DNA from: a virus
Strand: one strand, 5' to 3'
DNA length: 45,850 bases
Virus record (IMG/VR): IMGVR_UViG_3300037070_001164
Span: 1-45,850 of that record
The notes under the pieces were generated by a model that did not search any database, was not told the origin of the DNA, and was given only the letters and a program-made list of their open reading frames with translations. A program made the translations under genes and the position numbers. Of this stretch, positions 14,522 through 20,024 are shown piece by piece. How positions within the stretch are numbered: position 1 is the first letter of the stretch; each line of letters begins with the position of its first letter.

Positions 14522-14866
14522 TCAATTAACACTTACCGCGGCGGCGAATGCCTCTGCGGTCAACACTCGGATGCAATCGTGTGACTGACCCCGCTCGTCG
14601 CAGTCAACGTACCGGACTGCCGTGTATCCTTCAGCAATCCTTGCAGCGATGTCGCTATTGCGATCACATGGCCACTCCTGATTGTCGATTGCCGATCGCA
14701 GCTCGTCGGCCGCCATCTCGACCACAAGTACAGTCAGCTTGCTGCTGTCGATCGTGACTGCAGTCACATGACTACCGTATGCACTAGCGACGGATTCCGA
14801 CGACGTGAAGCAAATGGCTGGGAAAAATCCAAACTCAGCATTTCGCGATCCGTGGTACATGTTCAT
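14522..14866 (-). CDS. Cassette 8 gene A, ADP-ribosyltransferase-like protein, possible toxin
   Basis: This 114-aa protein opens MNMYHGSRNAEFGFFPAICFTSSESVASAYG. A Y-H-G-S start followed by a hydrophobic FTSS and then an Ala-x-x-x-AYG helix is the arrangement at the NAD-binding end of small ART-fold proteins. No clear catalytic Glu can be assigned, so the call is tentative. AAGGGG lies 7 nt before the ATG at 14866. As the first gene of a three-gene cassette ending in a ribbon-helix-helix protein, a toxin role is plausible. Confidence 0.45.
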   Translation of the reverse strand: MNMYHGSRNAEFGFFPAICFTSSESVASAYGSHVTAVTIDSSKLTVLVVEMAADELRSAIDNQEWPCDRNSDIAARIAEGYTAVRYVDCDERGQSHDCIRVLTAEAFAAAVSVN

Positions 14867-14926
14867 TTTCCGTCCCCTTCATCCACCCGAGCCACCCGAG
14901 CCACACCTTGTTGCTCGCGATGTTGT

Positions 14927-14972
14927 AATGGTATCATTATCGACTCACTCTGCAATCCTAATTGATACCATT
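14927..14972. promoter_or_regulatory. Candidate operator of the cassette 8 operon
   Basis: AATGGTATCA (14927-14936) is repeated exactly in inverted orientation at 14963-14972, with half-sites 36 bp apart start to start. It lies 60-105 nt upstream of the first ORF in the only sizeable untranslated leader of the array. On the minus strand a GATAAT-like -10 sits between the arms. The symmetry and location suggest binding of the ribbon-helix-helix protein encoded in the same cassette. Confidence 0.45.
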
Positions 14973-15016
14973 TTGTTTGAATTGTCGAAACTGCCCGAAA
15001 ACTCAGGGAAAATGAG

Positions 15017-15076
15017 TCAGAACAAGTCACACAAGATGACAGACATCCTGTCAGCATTTGTGTTCCAGCGTTCATC
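15017..15076 (+). repeat. attC8
   Basis: The site is GAAC-AAGTC on the left and TTCCAGC-GTTCATC on the right. The upper stem GAC/GTC closes an ATCCT loop, and lower pairs ACAA/TTGT lie next to the spacers. It marks the distal end of the three-gene cassette 8. Confidence 0.88.
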
Positions 15077-15082
15077 GCTCAC

Positions 15083-15340
15083 CTAGCAGCGGATCAGAAT
15101 ATCACCACCCGGCCACGGTCCCGCTGGTGATTCATCATCTTCATCGTGAATCTTTTGTAGTTCTGCCTGGTGTTTCGGCGTGCCCTGCTTGGGGTCCAGG
15201 TCATGCTTAAACACCAATGCGAGATGCCGCTCAATCATGGCTGTCTGTTGATACGTGAGCGCCAGATTCGCTGGGCCGCCAGATTGATGAGTGATCTCAA
15301 AGTAGCCTTGTAGCCAATAACAGAATTCTGATGCTTTCAT
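15083..15340 (-). CDS. Cassette 9 gene, conserved phage hypothetical
   Basis: This 85-aa protein begins MKASEFCYWLQGYFEITHQSG, with GGAG 7 nt upstream of the ATG. The EFCYWLQGYFE opening and the later MIERHLALVFKHDLDP segment follow a pattern I know from a widespread small phage protein of unknown function. Its presence in a cassette suggests the array draws on phage genes. Confidence 0.75.
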   Translation of the reverse strand: MKASEFCYWLQGYFEITHQSGGPANLALTYQQTAMIERHLALVFKHDLDPKQGTPKHQAELQKIHDEDDESPAGPWPGGDILIRC

Positions 15341-15360
15341 GTCTCACTCCAAATTGTTGC

Positions 15361-15416
15361 GATGAACAAGTCAAACATCGGAGGCATCCGTCCCCCGACG
15401 TTTTCCAGCGTTCAAA
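15361..15416 (+). repeat. attC9
   Basis: The site is GATGAAC-AAGTC on the left and TTCCAGC-GTTCAAA on the right. The arms AACATCGGAGG and CCCCCGACGTT pair over 11 bp with two wobbles, closing a loop with GCATCCGT. It is a compact 48-nt site from AAC to GTT. Confidence 0.9.
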
Positions 15417-15417
15417 C

Positions 15418-15648
15418 TTACTCACCAGCAACCGAAGTCGGTACAAAAAACTCAGGGGCCACCTTCCATGCGTCCCTGTCGTATCCGGCAGCCACGGCCC
15501 GACGAATAAAGCATGTTGGGCATAACATCGGATCAGTTGCATTCTCGTTTCTCACTATCGCGTTCCAAAGTTCGTTCGGAGTGAACCAACACACATTCTT
15601 CGCTCCACACTCCGAACAGAACTCTTCTGGATGTCCAGATTCTGTCAC
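15418..15648 (-). CDS. Cassette 10 gene, small zinc-ribbon protein
   Basis: This 76-aa protein starts with GTG at 15648 (AAGGGG at 6 nt upstream). Two CxxC pairs, CSECGAKN and LCPTCF, frame a segment FTPNELWNAI, which gives a zinc-ribbon-like layout. Similar small proteins with a NELWN element occur in phages without known function. The TAA stop lies 6 nt from the attC9 core. Confidence 0.7.
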   Translation of the reverse strand: MTESGHPEEFCSECGAKNVCWFTPNELWNAIVRNENATDPMLCPTCFIRRAVAAGYDRDAWKVAPEFFVPTSVAGE

Positions 15649-15664
15649 GATGCACCCCTTTCAG

Positions 15665-15723
15665 TTTGAACAAGTCAAACAACCGACAGCATCCTTGCAT
15701 GCAGTCGTTTTCCAGCGTTCAAA
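15665..15723 (+). repeat. attC10
   Basis: The site is TTTGAAC-AAGTC on the left and TTCCAGC-GTTCAAA on the right. The arms AACCGAC and GTCGTT pair with one extra base on the left, then GCA/TGC closes a loop containing GCATCCTT. Confidence 0.88.
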
Positions 15724-15732
15724 CTACAGATA

Positions 15733-15915
15733 CTAAACCGCTGCGTCGGACGCTTCCGAACCGACTAACGCTAATGCCAACGATCCAACCGGGTGGCCAG
15801 CCACGCCGACAACGTGCCTGATGTGTGTCGCCAGTTCTTCGCATTGCTCGCGAGCATCGGGCGGCAGTTCTTCGATGATCTTCTTGATTTCAATCGTGAC
15901 CTGTGACTCTCTCAT
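15733..15915 (-). CDS. Cassette 11 gene B, small helical protein
   Basis: This 60-aa protein starts MRESQVTIEIKKIIEELPPDAREQ at 15915, with AGGAG 5 nt upstream. The ATG overlaps the stop of the partner gene (ATGA), which indicates coupled translation. It is helical with a Gly/Ala-rich end (GSLALALVGSEAS). No domain is recognised. Confidence 0.55.
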   Translation of the reverse strand: MRESQVTIEIKKIIEELPPDAREQCEELATHIRHVVGVAGHPVGSLALALVGSEASDAAV

Positions 15916-16166
15916 GGTTTCTCCTTTGTCCATTCGAACGAATCGCACCCAGGAAGATGCCGGATGAGGTCCATATCGGACTCATCGTCTTCTTCGATCT
16001 CATACATTCCTTCCGCCGTGGCCGTATGGGAGATTCCGCAGCTTTCGACGAACACAAGTGGAAATCCATTTGGGTCGTGAGGATTCAGGCCAACGACATA
16101 CATGCGGTCTCCGCAACTGGTTTCCCAGAATTCACCGGGCTGCGGTTTCTTTGATTCTTCAACCAC
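15912..16166 (-). CDS. Cassette 11 gene A, small unknown protein
   Basis: This 84-aa protein starts with GTG at 16166, with AGGAG 6 nt upstream. It reads as a small beta-rich domain (GEFWETSCGDRMYVVGLNPHDPNGFPLVFVESCG) with an acidic C terminus. It resembles short phage proteins whose beta barrel begins GDVWE/GEFWE, with unknown function. It forms a two-gene cassette with the overlapping 60-aa gene. Confidence 0.6.
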   Translation of the reverse strand: MVEESKKPQPGEFWETSCGDRMYVVGLNPHDPNGFPLVFVESCGISHTATAEGMYEIEEDDESDMDLIRHLPGCDSFEWTKEKP

Positions 16167-16183
16167 GCTTATCTCCTAAAGAG

Positions 16184-16240
16184 TTTGAACAAGTCGCACA
16201 CCCGAAAACATCCTGTTTCAGGTGTCCTCCAGCGTTCTCA
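16184..16240 (+). repeat. attC11
   Basis: It is identical to attC4 from AACAAGTC through CCAGCGTT, including the arms and ATCCT loop. The flanks are TTTGAAC on the left and GTTCTCA on the right. The cassette content on either side differs from that at attC4. Confidence 0.9.
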
Positions 16241-16250
16241 GGACAGATGC

Positions 16251-16475
16251 CTATTTCTTCTCGGTCGCGGTTTCTCGTTTGTCCGCCGCTGCGGGAAACG
16301 CCGCATACAGTCCGTCAGCAGCGAACTCAATCATGATCTCTCCGTCTCGCAGTCCTTTCTTCACGACTGCCTTTGACGTTGACCACTCCAGCAGATCCTT
16401 TTCGCGCAGCTTTCGATTGCACAGCAGAAGCCGTGCGGCATTCAGAATTTGACGCTCAATTGGTAACAGTGCCAC
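16251..16475 (-). CDS. Cassette 12 gene B, small unknown protein
   Basis: This 74-aa protein starts with GTG at 16475 (VALLPIERQILNAARLLL), chosen because GGAGG lies 6 nt upstream. It is basic and helical at the N terminus, with a winged-helix-like organisation (REKDLLEWSTSKAVVKKGLRDGEIMIEF). Its 5' end overlaps the zinc-ribbon gene by 20 nt. DNA binding is possible but unproven. Confidence 0.55.
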   Translation of the reverse strand: MALLPIERQILNAARLLLCNRKLREKDLLEWSTSKAVVKKGLRDGEIMIEFAADGLYAAFPAAADKRETATEKK

Positions 16476-16683
16476 TCTTCGCCTCCTCATCAAGTTTTCT
16501 CATATTCGCCATCAACTCGCTCGTGTACTTCGAGTTATGCTCGCAGTTCGTTGACCCGCACTCGGGGCAGCAGATGTCGTGATACACCGACATGGCAGCA
16601 CGCCAGTTGTCGATCGTTCCTCGATATCCGCACGATCTGCATTCCTCAACGTGTTCCGGTTTTTCAGTCGACTCTTCGCTCAT
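16456..16683 (-). CDS. Cassette 12 gene A, zinc-ribbon protein
   Basis: This 75-aa protein has CRSCGYRG and CCPECGST pairs with spacing typical of a zinc ribbon, then NCEH and a helical tail. GGAGG lies 4 nt before the ATG at 16683. Together with the overlapping 74-aa gene it makes a two-gene cassette. Nucleic-acid binding is the usual role of such ribbons, and the target is unknown. Confidence 0.65.
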   Translation of the reverse strand: MSEESTEKPEHVEECRSCGYRGTIDNWRAAMSVYHDICCPECGSTNCEHNSKYTSELMANMRKLDEEAKSGTVTN

Positions 16684-16699
16684 GATTCCTCCAAAGTCC

Positions 16700-16764
16700 T
16701 GAGAACAATTGCATCATCCGATAATCGCATCCATCCGATTACAGATGGATGCAAGGCGTTGCTG
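16700..16764 (+). repeat. attC12 (divergent)
   Basis: The site is GAGAAC-AA on the left and GGC-GTTGCTG on the right. The arms TTGCATC and GATGCAA pair perfectly next to the short spacers, and the upper arms CGATAATCG and CGATTACAG also pair. The loop contains GCATCCATCC. The spacer sequences differ from the AAGTC/TCCAGC type. Confidence 0.8.
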
Positions 16765-16807
16765 CGGACGTCGGCCCCTTCTGTTCCTACAGAAGTGGCA
16801 CGGACAC

Positions 16808-17047
16808 TCAACCTGTACGCAATGCTGCTTCCAGGAATTCCGCCGCCTTACTCCAGTTGTGAGCCCTCGCCCATTCTATGGTTGCCCCAGAGTTGGGCGA
16901 TCTGTTCCATGCGATGACGGCGTCTGCCGTTCGTTTCTTGATGAGATCAAGTGCGGAACGAAGCGCCGTGTCCTCTCCGTCCGCAGCAACGCCTCGGTCA
17001 AGTTCGAGCGATTGTTTTTTAGCCTGCCCTGATTCAACTTCGCTCAT
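16808..17047 (-). CDS. Cassette 13 gene, small unknown protein
   Basis: This 79-aa protein starts MSEVESGQAKKQSLELDRG at 17047, with GGAG 6 nt upstream. The C-terminal half, ADAVIAWNRSPNSGATIEWARAHNWSKAAEFLEAAL, resembles the Lar-type fragment of phage proteins in which an AWN motif is followed by a short helix. That similarity is weak. It is followed by about 45 nt of untranslated sequence before attC12. Confidence 0.55.
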   Translation of the reverse strand: MSEVESGQAKKQSLELDRGVAADGEDTALRSALDLIKKRTADAVIAWNRSPNSGATIEWARAHNWSKAAEFLEAALRTG

Positions 17048-17083
17048 GATCTTCTCCGCTTCCACAAGTTACTCTTCGACGCC

Positions 17084-17155
17084 GCTCAACAATTCGCTCG
17101 ACTGAAAGCCATTGGCATCCGTGCCAATCGCCTTCAGTTGACCGAGGCGTTCACA
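17084..17155 (+). repeat. attC13
   Basis: The left box GCTCAAC fits the RYYYAAC consensus exactly and is followed by AATTCGC. The right part is CGAGGC-GTTCACA. The arms TCGACTGAAAGCC-ATTGGC and GCCAAT-CGCCTTCAGTTGA pair over about 18 bp, closing an ATCCGT loop. This is one of the clearest attC folds in the array. Confidence 0.88.
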
Positions 17156-17297
17156 GGACAACGATTCCCTCATCCGTTCCTCGCATCATCACGAGTTCAT
17201 CATAGGCGTCGATTTTTTCGTGATCGTCCGCTGGTATCTTTCCGACATCGCGAGTTTTCCCAAACCGGGCTTCGATGCTGTCGCACAATTTATGCAC
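17151..17297 (-). CDS. Cassette 14 gene B, 48-aa protein
   Basis: This short frame runs from a GTG at 17297, with GAGG about 8 nt upstream, to a TGA that uses bases of the attC13 core. The product begins MHKLCDSIEARFGKTRDVGK and is charged and probably helical. Being bounded exactly by the cassette edge, as other cassette ORFs are, supports it despite its size. Its function is unknown. Confidence 0.5.
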   Translation of the reverse strand: MHKLCDSIEARFGKTRDVGKIPADDHEKIDAYDELVMMRGTDEGIVVL

Positions 17298-17315
17298 TCG
17301 CCCAGCCTCGCACTC

Positions 17316-17546
17316 CTATTTGATTTCATCGTTGAGGTTCGCCAGTTCGGGGAACCATCGCCTCAGCCAAGGTTCGCACTCTTTTTGGACTCGCGTAAGC
17401 TGATGTGTCATCAGGTTGCCGCTCACCAGCCAGTTCTGCAGTTCATAGACCTGCCCGATTCCGTTGTCTCCTTGTTTCTTTGGGCGAACCAGCATCCATC
17501 CCGTCATCACTGTCAGGACTGCAAGAGTCGAAAAAGTCTTCTTCAC
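17316..17546 (-). CDS. Cassette 14 gene A, small membrane-anchored or secreted protein
   Basis: The GTG at 17546 follows GGAG at 6 nt and gives a 76-aa product beginning VKKTFSTLAVLTVMTGWMLV. This is a short signal-anchor with two Lys then a hydrophobic stretch. The remainder is a polar, Trp-containing helix-rich domain (YELQNWLVSGNLMTHQLTRVQKE). It is probably periplasmic with one membrane anchor. It sits 18 nt upstream of the 48-aa gene in the same cassette. Confidence 0.55.
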   Translation of the reverse strand: MKKTFSTLAVLTVMTGWMLVRPKKQGDNGIGQVYELQNWLVSGNLMTHQLTRVQKECEPWLRRWFPELANLNDEIK

Positions 17547-17567
17547 TACACTCTCCAAATAAGGCCA

Positions 17568-17626
17568 TGTGAACAAGCAGATGCACTGACAGCATCCGTG
17601 GCTGCAGAACATCTGCAGCGTTACAC
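17568..17626 (+). repeat. attC14
   Basis: The site is TGTGAAC on the left and GTTACAC on the right. The outer arms GCAGATG and CATCTGC pair perfectly, and the upper arms CTGACAGC and GCTGCAG pair with a one-base bulge. The loop is ATCCGTG. The TAA stop of the cassette 15 gene lies inside the right core GTTA. Confidence 0.85.
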
Positions 17627-17905
17627 AGACTCAGGTGTGTATCCCTGAGCCTCACGAATCAGTTTCGGGTTAGGTTGTCGCAGCACGCGGCATTTGATTT
17701 CGTCGGACTTCGCGAATCCAAAGTGGTTCAGCATGACTTCGTCCATTCGATCGCCGCTGAGATCCAATCCATCCATGACCCAGAATTCGTCGACTTCGAT
17801 TTCCACGACCCATCGAAATTTCCGGCAGGGTTTTCCTTCGTCCGTGAAATTTGTCGCATTCTCTTTTCGCGGAGTTGTTGTGCGAGTGTATGTCTGGCTG
17901 GTCAT
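17621..17905 (-). CDS. Cassette 15 gene, small unknown protein
   Basis: This 94-aa protein starts MTSQTYTRTTTPRKENATNF at 17905, with GAGGG 5 nt upstream. The N terminus is Thr-rich and polar. A beta-rich middle follows (KFRWVVEIEVDEFWVMDGLDLSGDRMDEVML), then a short C-terminal tail. It may be a small single-domain binding protein, but no family is recognised. The stop overlaps the attC14 core. Confidence 0.6.
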   Translation of the reverse strand: MTSQTYTRTTTPRKENATNFTDEGKPCRKFRWVVEIEVDEFWVMDGLDLSGDRMDEVMLNHFGFAKSDEIKCRVLRQPNPKLIREAQGYTPESV

Positions 17906-17920
17906 GGTTGCCCTCTTGCT

Positions 17921-17987
17921 GTGTAACAATAACTTCATCCGATGAATGGCATCCGTGACCATCACGGACGCAAGTTAAGCGTTCGTC
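17921..17987 (+). repeat. attC15
   Basis: The site is GTGTAAC-AAT on the left and AAGC-GTTCGTC on the right. The arms AACTT and AAGTT pair, then CATCCG with CGGACG (wobble) and ATGGC with GACCAT and a bulge. The loop is ATCCGTGA. It is longer than the AAGTC-type sites. Confidence 0.8.
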
Positions 17988-17991
17988 GTAT

Positions 17992-18990
17992 TCAGATAGC
18001 CACGACTTGTGGCAACCCATCGTGCGTTCTTCCGTCCAGAAGTCGCCCTGCGTTTTTCTTTCCCACGCGTGTTTCGGTTTCGTCGAATTCGCCCCACTGT
18101 TTGAAGTGGAATGCGATTCCCGCCATCAGGCATTGATCCCGAAGTGAACGGAACCACTCTGGCTTGCATGGTCTCGCGTTCGGCCCACTTTCACCGCCCG
18201 TGATGACCCAATCAATTCCACCTTCCCCGAGATGGTTGTAAACCAACCCGCCGTGGTGTCCCTGCAGCTTCACAGGACCGACAAGCGGTTCCGCTGAGAC
18301 GAACGTCGTTCCGACAATCCCGTTCCGCTTCGCGGCGTGCAAATGCGGGAGCCGCTTATCAGTCCACTCCTGATTCTCGATCGACGTTCCCAGCCATACG
18401 TTGTCGCGCCTCCGAATTAGTCGCCCAGGCTTCCCGAATATCGCCGCAGCCAGTTTTCCATTATGGCCGTCGTCCTCCGTTGGCCACATCTTCTCGACAT
18501 TCTCTGGCCGCTTCGTCAGCAGCAGCCAGTCCAGTTGTGGTGTTGCGTCGATCAGTTTGAATAATTCGTGCCGCAAGTCATGCAGCGTGATCGGACTCCA
18601 CCCTTGCGGATCTCGCTGAAGCGAGTCAGCGTCCGTCGAAACCCAGAACTCAGGAGTGTTTTCGCTGTCAAGGTACGGGCGACAAATAACATCGCCACTC
18701 GCATCGAGTATATGACCTGCCCACGCCTCAAACACATCTGCCAACGACGCGCAGAAGACGCGAGGGCGCGTTCCGTTTTTGATCGCGTCCCTGTTCCACC
18801 GGATCGGCTTATTCCAGTTTTCCACTGAGGTCTTGACCCGTGTCCCACTCGCGCCCCAGGCCACCTTGCCGTACCGATGATCCATGTCCCGCTCTGCATA
18901 GCAGTTGGCGCATGCAGGACTCACTTTCACGCAACCCATCCAAGGATTGAACGTGTGATCGGTCCACTCAATTTTGCTGTTCTCTGCCAT
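17992..18990 (-). CDS. Cassette 16 gene, phage Gp37/Gp68-family (DUF5131) protein
   Basis: This 332-aa protein starts MAENSKIEWTDHTFNPWMGC at 18990, with GAGGGG 6 nt upstream. The opening IEWTDxTFNPWxGCxKVSxxCxNCYAE is the hallmark of the Gp37/Gp68 family found in many phages and mobile elements, and its three Cys could hold a cofactor in a radical-SAM-like way. Later landmarks are DWLLLTKRPENV, WLGTSIENQEW and a GGESGPNARP element. The biochemical role is not established. It is by far the largest cassette gene and appears complete. Confidence 0.85.
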   Translation of the reverse strand: MAENSKIEWTDHTFNPWMGCVKVSPACANCYAERDMDHRYGKVAWGASGTRVKTSVENWNKPIRWNRDAIKNGTRPRVFCASLADVFEAWAGHILDASGDVICRPYLDSENTPEFWVSTDADSLQRDPQGWSPITLHDLRHELFKLIDATPQLDWLLLTKRPENVEKMWPTEDDGHNGKLAAAIFGKPGRLIRRRDNVWLGTSIENQEWTDKRLPHLHAAKRNGIVGTTFVSAEPLVGPVKLQGHHGGLVYNHLGEGGIDWVITGGESGPNARPCKPEWFRSLRDQCLMAGIAFHFKQWGEFDETETRVGKKNAGRLLDGRTHDGLPQVVAI

Positions 18991-19013
18991 AGACATCCCC
19001 TCAATCGCAAAAC

Positions 19014-19068
19014 GACGAACAAGTCACCCAGCCGAGACATCCTGTCCGGCAGTCTTCCAGCGTTCAAA
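19014..19068 (+). repeat. attC16 (distal end of array)
   Basis: The site is GACGAAC-AAGTC on the left and TTCCAGC-GTTCAAA on the right. The arms GCCGAGAC and GTCCGGC pair with one extra left-arm base, closing an ATCCT loop. Its right core overlaps the TGA stop of the next gene (19064), so the array ends exactly at a phage gene. Confidence 0.88.
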
Positions 19069-19396
19069 ACATCCCGGCCAAATCACTCAACCACGACATT
19101 CCATTAAACTGATCAGGCGTGTATCGCAGGACTCGCCAGCCAAGCGAAGTTGCTCTGTTATACTTTTTCATGTCTTCGATAAACCCATCACCTCTTGTAT
19201 GTCGTCCCTTCTTCCACACACCACCCTCAACTTCGATTGCAATCTTCGCGCCGATGCATGCATAGTCGAATCGCCACTGTCGCACGGAATCAAATCGATG
19301 TTCGGCAGTCCATACTTTGCCGGTTTGGCGGTCCAGAATCTGGACGGCGATTGGTTCTGATTTTACTTGCTTTGTTTTTGATGCTTTCCGTTTCAT
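19064..19396 (-). CDS. Vsr/DUF559-like endonuclease
   Basis: This 110-aa protein has a restriction-endonuclease-like core: FDYACIGAKIAIEVEGGVW supplies the Asp and the Glu-x-Glu-Gly of the D-ExK-type site, then KGRHTRGDGFIEDMKKYNRATSLGWRVLRYTPDQF. This pattern is common in small phage nucleases related to Vsr/DUF559. It probably acts in recombination, packaging or degradation of foreign DNA. The ATG overlaps the stop of the upstream 69-aa gene (ATGA), so it belongs to the phage operon, while its own stop overlaps attC16. Confidence 0.75.
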   Translation of the reverse strand: MKRKASKTKQVKSEPIAVQILDRQTGKVWTAEHRFDSVRQWRFDYACIGAKIAIEVEGGVWKKGRHTRGDGFIEDMKKYNRATSLGWRVLRYTPDQFNGMSWLSDLAGMF

Positions 19397-19602
19397 CGCT
19401 CCTGCTCATTCCATCCTGGCCGCTTCATTCGTTCAAGTTTCACTAGACCGTATCCATGCGGATTATCTGTCGTCGGCTCACCTGGTCCGTAGAGTTCCTG
19501 CAATGTCGGGTCGGTTGTTCGCTTTTCCATTGCGGCAAGTGCTCCAGCGCGGCAGGCTTCGCGGTGTTTGGTTGTGAGTTTGCGTTTGCGGCCTGTTTTC
19601 AT
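19393..19602 (-). CDS. Small basic protein, unknown
   Basis: This 69-aa protein is strongly basic at the N terminus (MKTGRKRKLTTKHREACRAGAL) with an acidic, Pro-rich middle. The KLT-KHREA-RAGALAAM segment looks like a short helix that could bind DNA. It overlaps both neighbours by 4 nt in ATGA arrangements, which firmly places it in the replication-recombination operon. No family is recognised. Confidence 0.55.
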   Translation of the reverse strand: MKTGRKRKLTTKHREACRAGALAAMEKRTTDPTLQELYGPGEPTTDNPHGYGLVKLERMKRPGWNEQER

Positions 19603-20024
19603 TGATTCAATCCTAGCCGCTTCAGGTCTTTCAGTTGCCCGATTTTCAATATCTGCCCAGCCTCTTCACTTCCGTCAGCAGCTGCAATTCTCAGTTGCGT
19701 TATTGTCAATCTGGTAGGGTCGCCGTATGGACTGTACGACTCTTTGAACATAATCCGCCGGCACTCCTCGGCGATAGTCCCGAACTGAACGAAGTCTTTC
19801 GAGGAATGCTTCACCTGTTCAATCGCCAGAATGGAGTACCGCAATCCGTAATTCGTCAGCAGGCTTTTCGCCCATGCCAGTTTCGTTTCCGCTTCAAGAT
19901 TCAACGTCGGCTTAAACACGGCCAGTTCGGCCAGTTTGGCCGTCAAGAAGAGCAGCGACTTCTTCCAGGCTTCGTCGCTCTCGATCGACGCGACTATCAG
20001 CTCCTGAGTTTTTAGATTTCCCAT
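19599..20024 (-). CDS. Phage replication-module protein, unknown
   Basis: This 141-aa helical protein begins MGNLKTQELIVASIESDEAWKKSL, with GGAGG 9 nt before the ATG. It lies directly after the replication-protein gene and overlaps it by 113 nt in another frame. Its position parallels helicase-loader genes (lambda P-like) that follow initiator genes, but it is shorter than those. The loader role is an inference from gene order only. Confidence 0.5.
   Translation of the reverse strand: MGNLKTQELIVASIESDEAWKKSLLFLTAKLAELAVFKPTLNLEAETKLAWAKSLLTNYGLRYSILAIEQVKHSSKDFVQFGTIAEECRRIMFKESYSPYGDPTRLTITQLRIAAADGSEEAGQILKIGQLKDLKRLGLNQ

Larger units (their letters stand above)
9374..19068 (+). mobile_element. 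Phage-borne integron with 16 cassettes
   Basis: The element consists of an IntI-type tyrosine recombinase (minus strand), a candidate attI, and an array of 16 attC sites reading away from intI on the plus strand. Phage genes flank both sides. Cassettes run from the attI core G at 10551 to the attC16 core at 19062, range from about 310 to 1080 bp, and mostly hold one small ORF. All cassette ORFs are on the minus strand, so they are co-directional with intI and the phage and opposite to the standard cassette orientation. The distal boundary coincides with the stop codon of a phage gene. Confidence 0.9.

Noticed and set aside
11412-19068. Repeats as a CRISPR array or simple dispersed repeats
   Set aside because: Spacing is irregular (about 310-1080 bp), ORFs lie between units, and the units are hairpins with variable arms and conserved ends. 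That fits attC and not CRISPR.
11412-19068. Repeats as a riboswitch family
   Set aside because: The AAC and GTT ends with 5/6-nt spacers and the adjacent IntI explain them better as recombination sites. A regulatory role is kept only as an added hypothesis.
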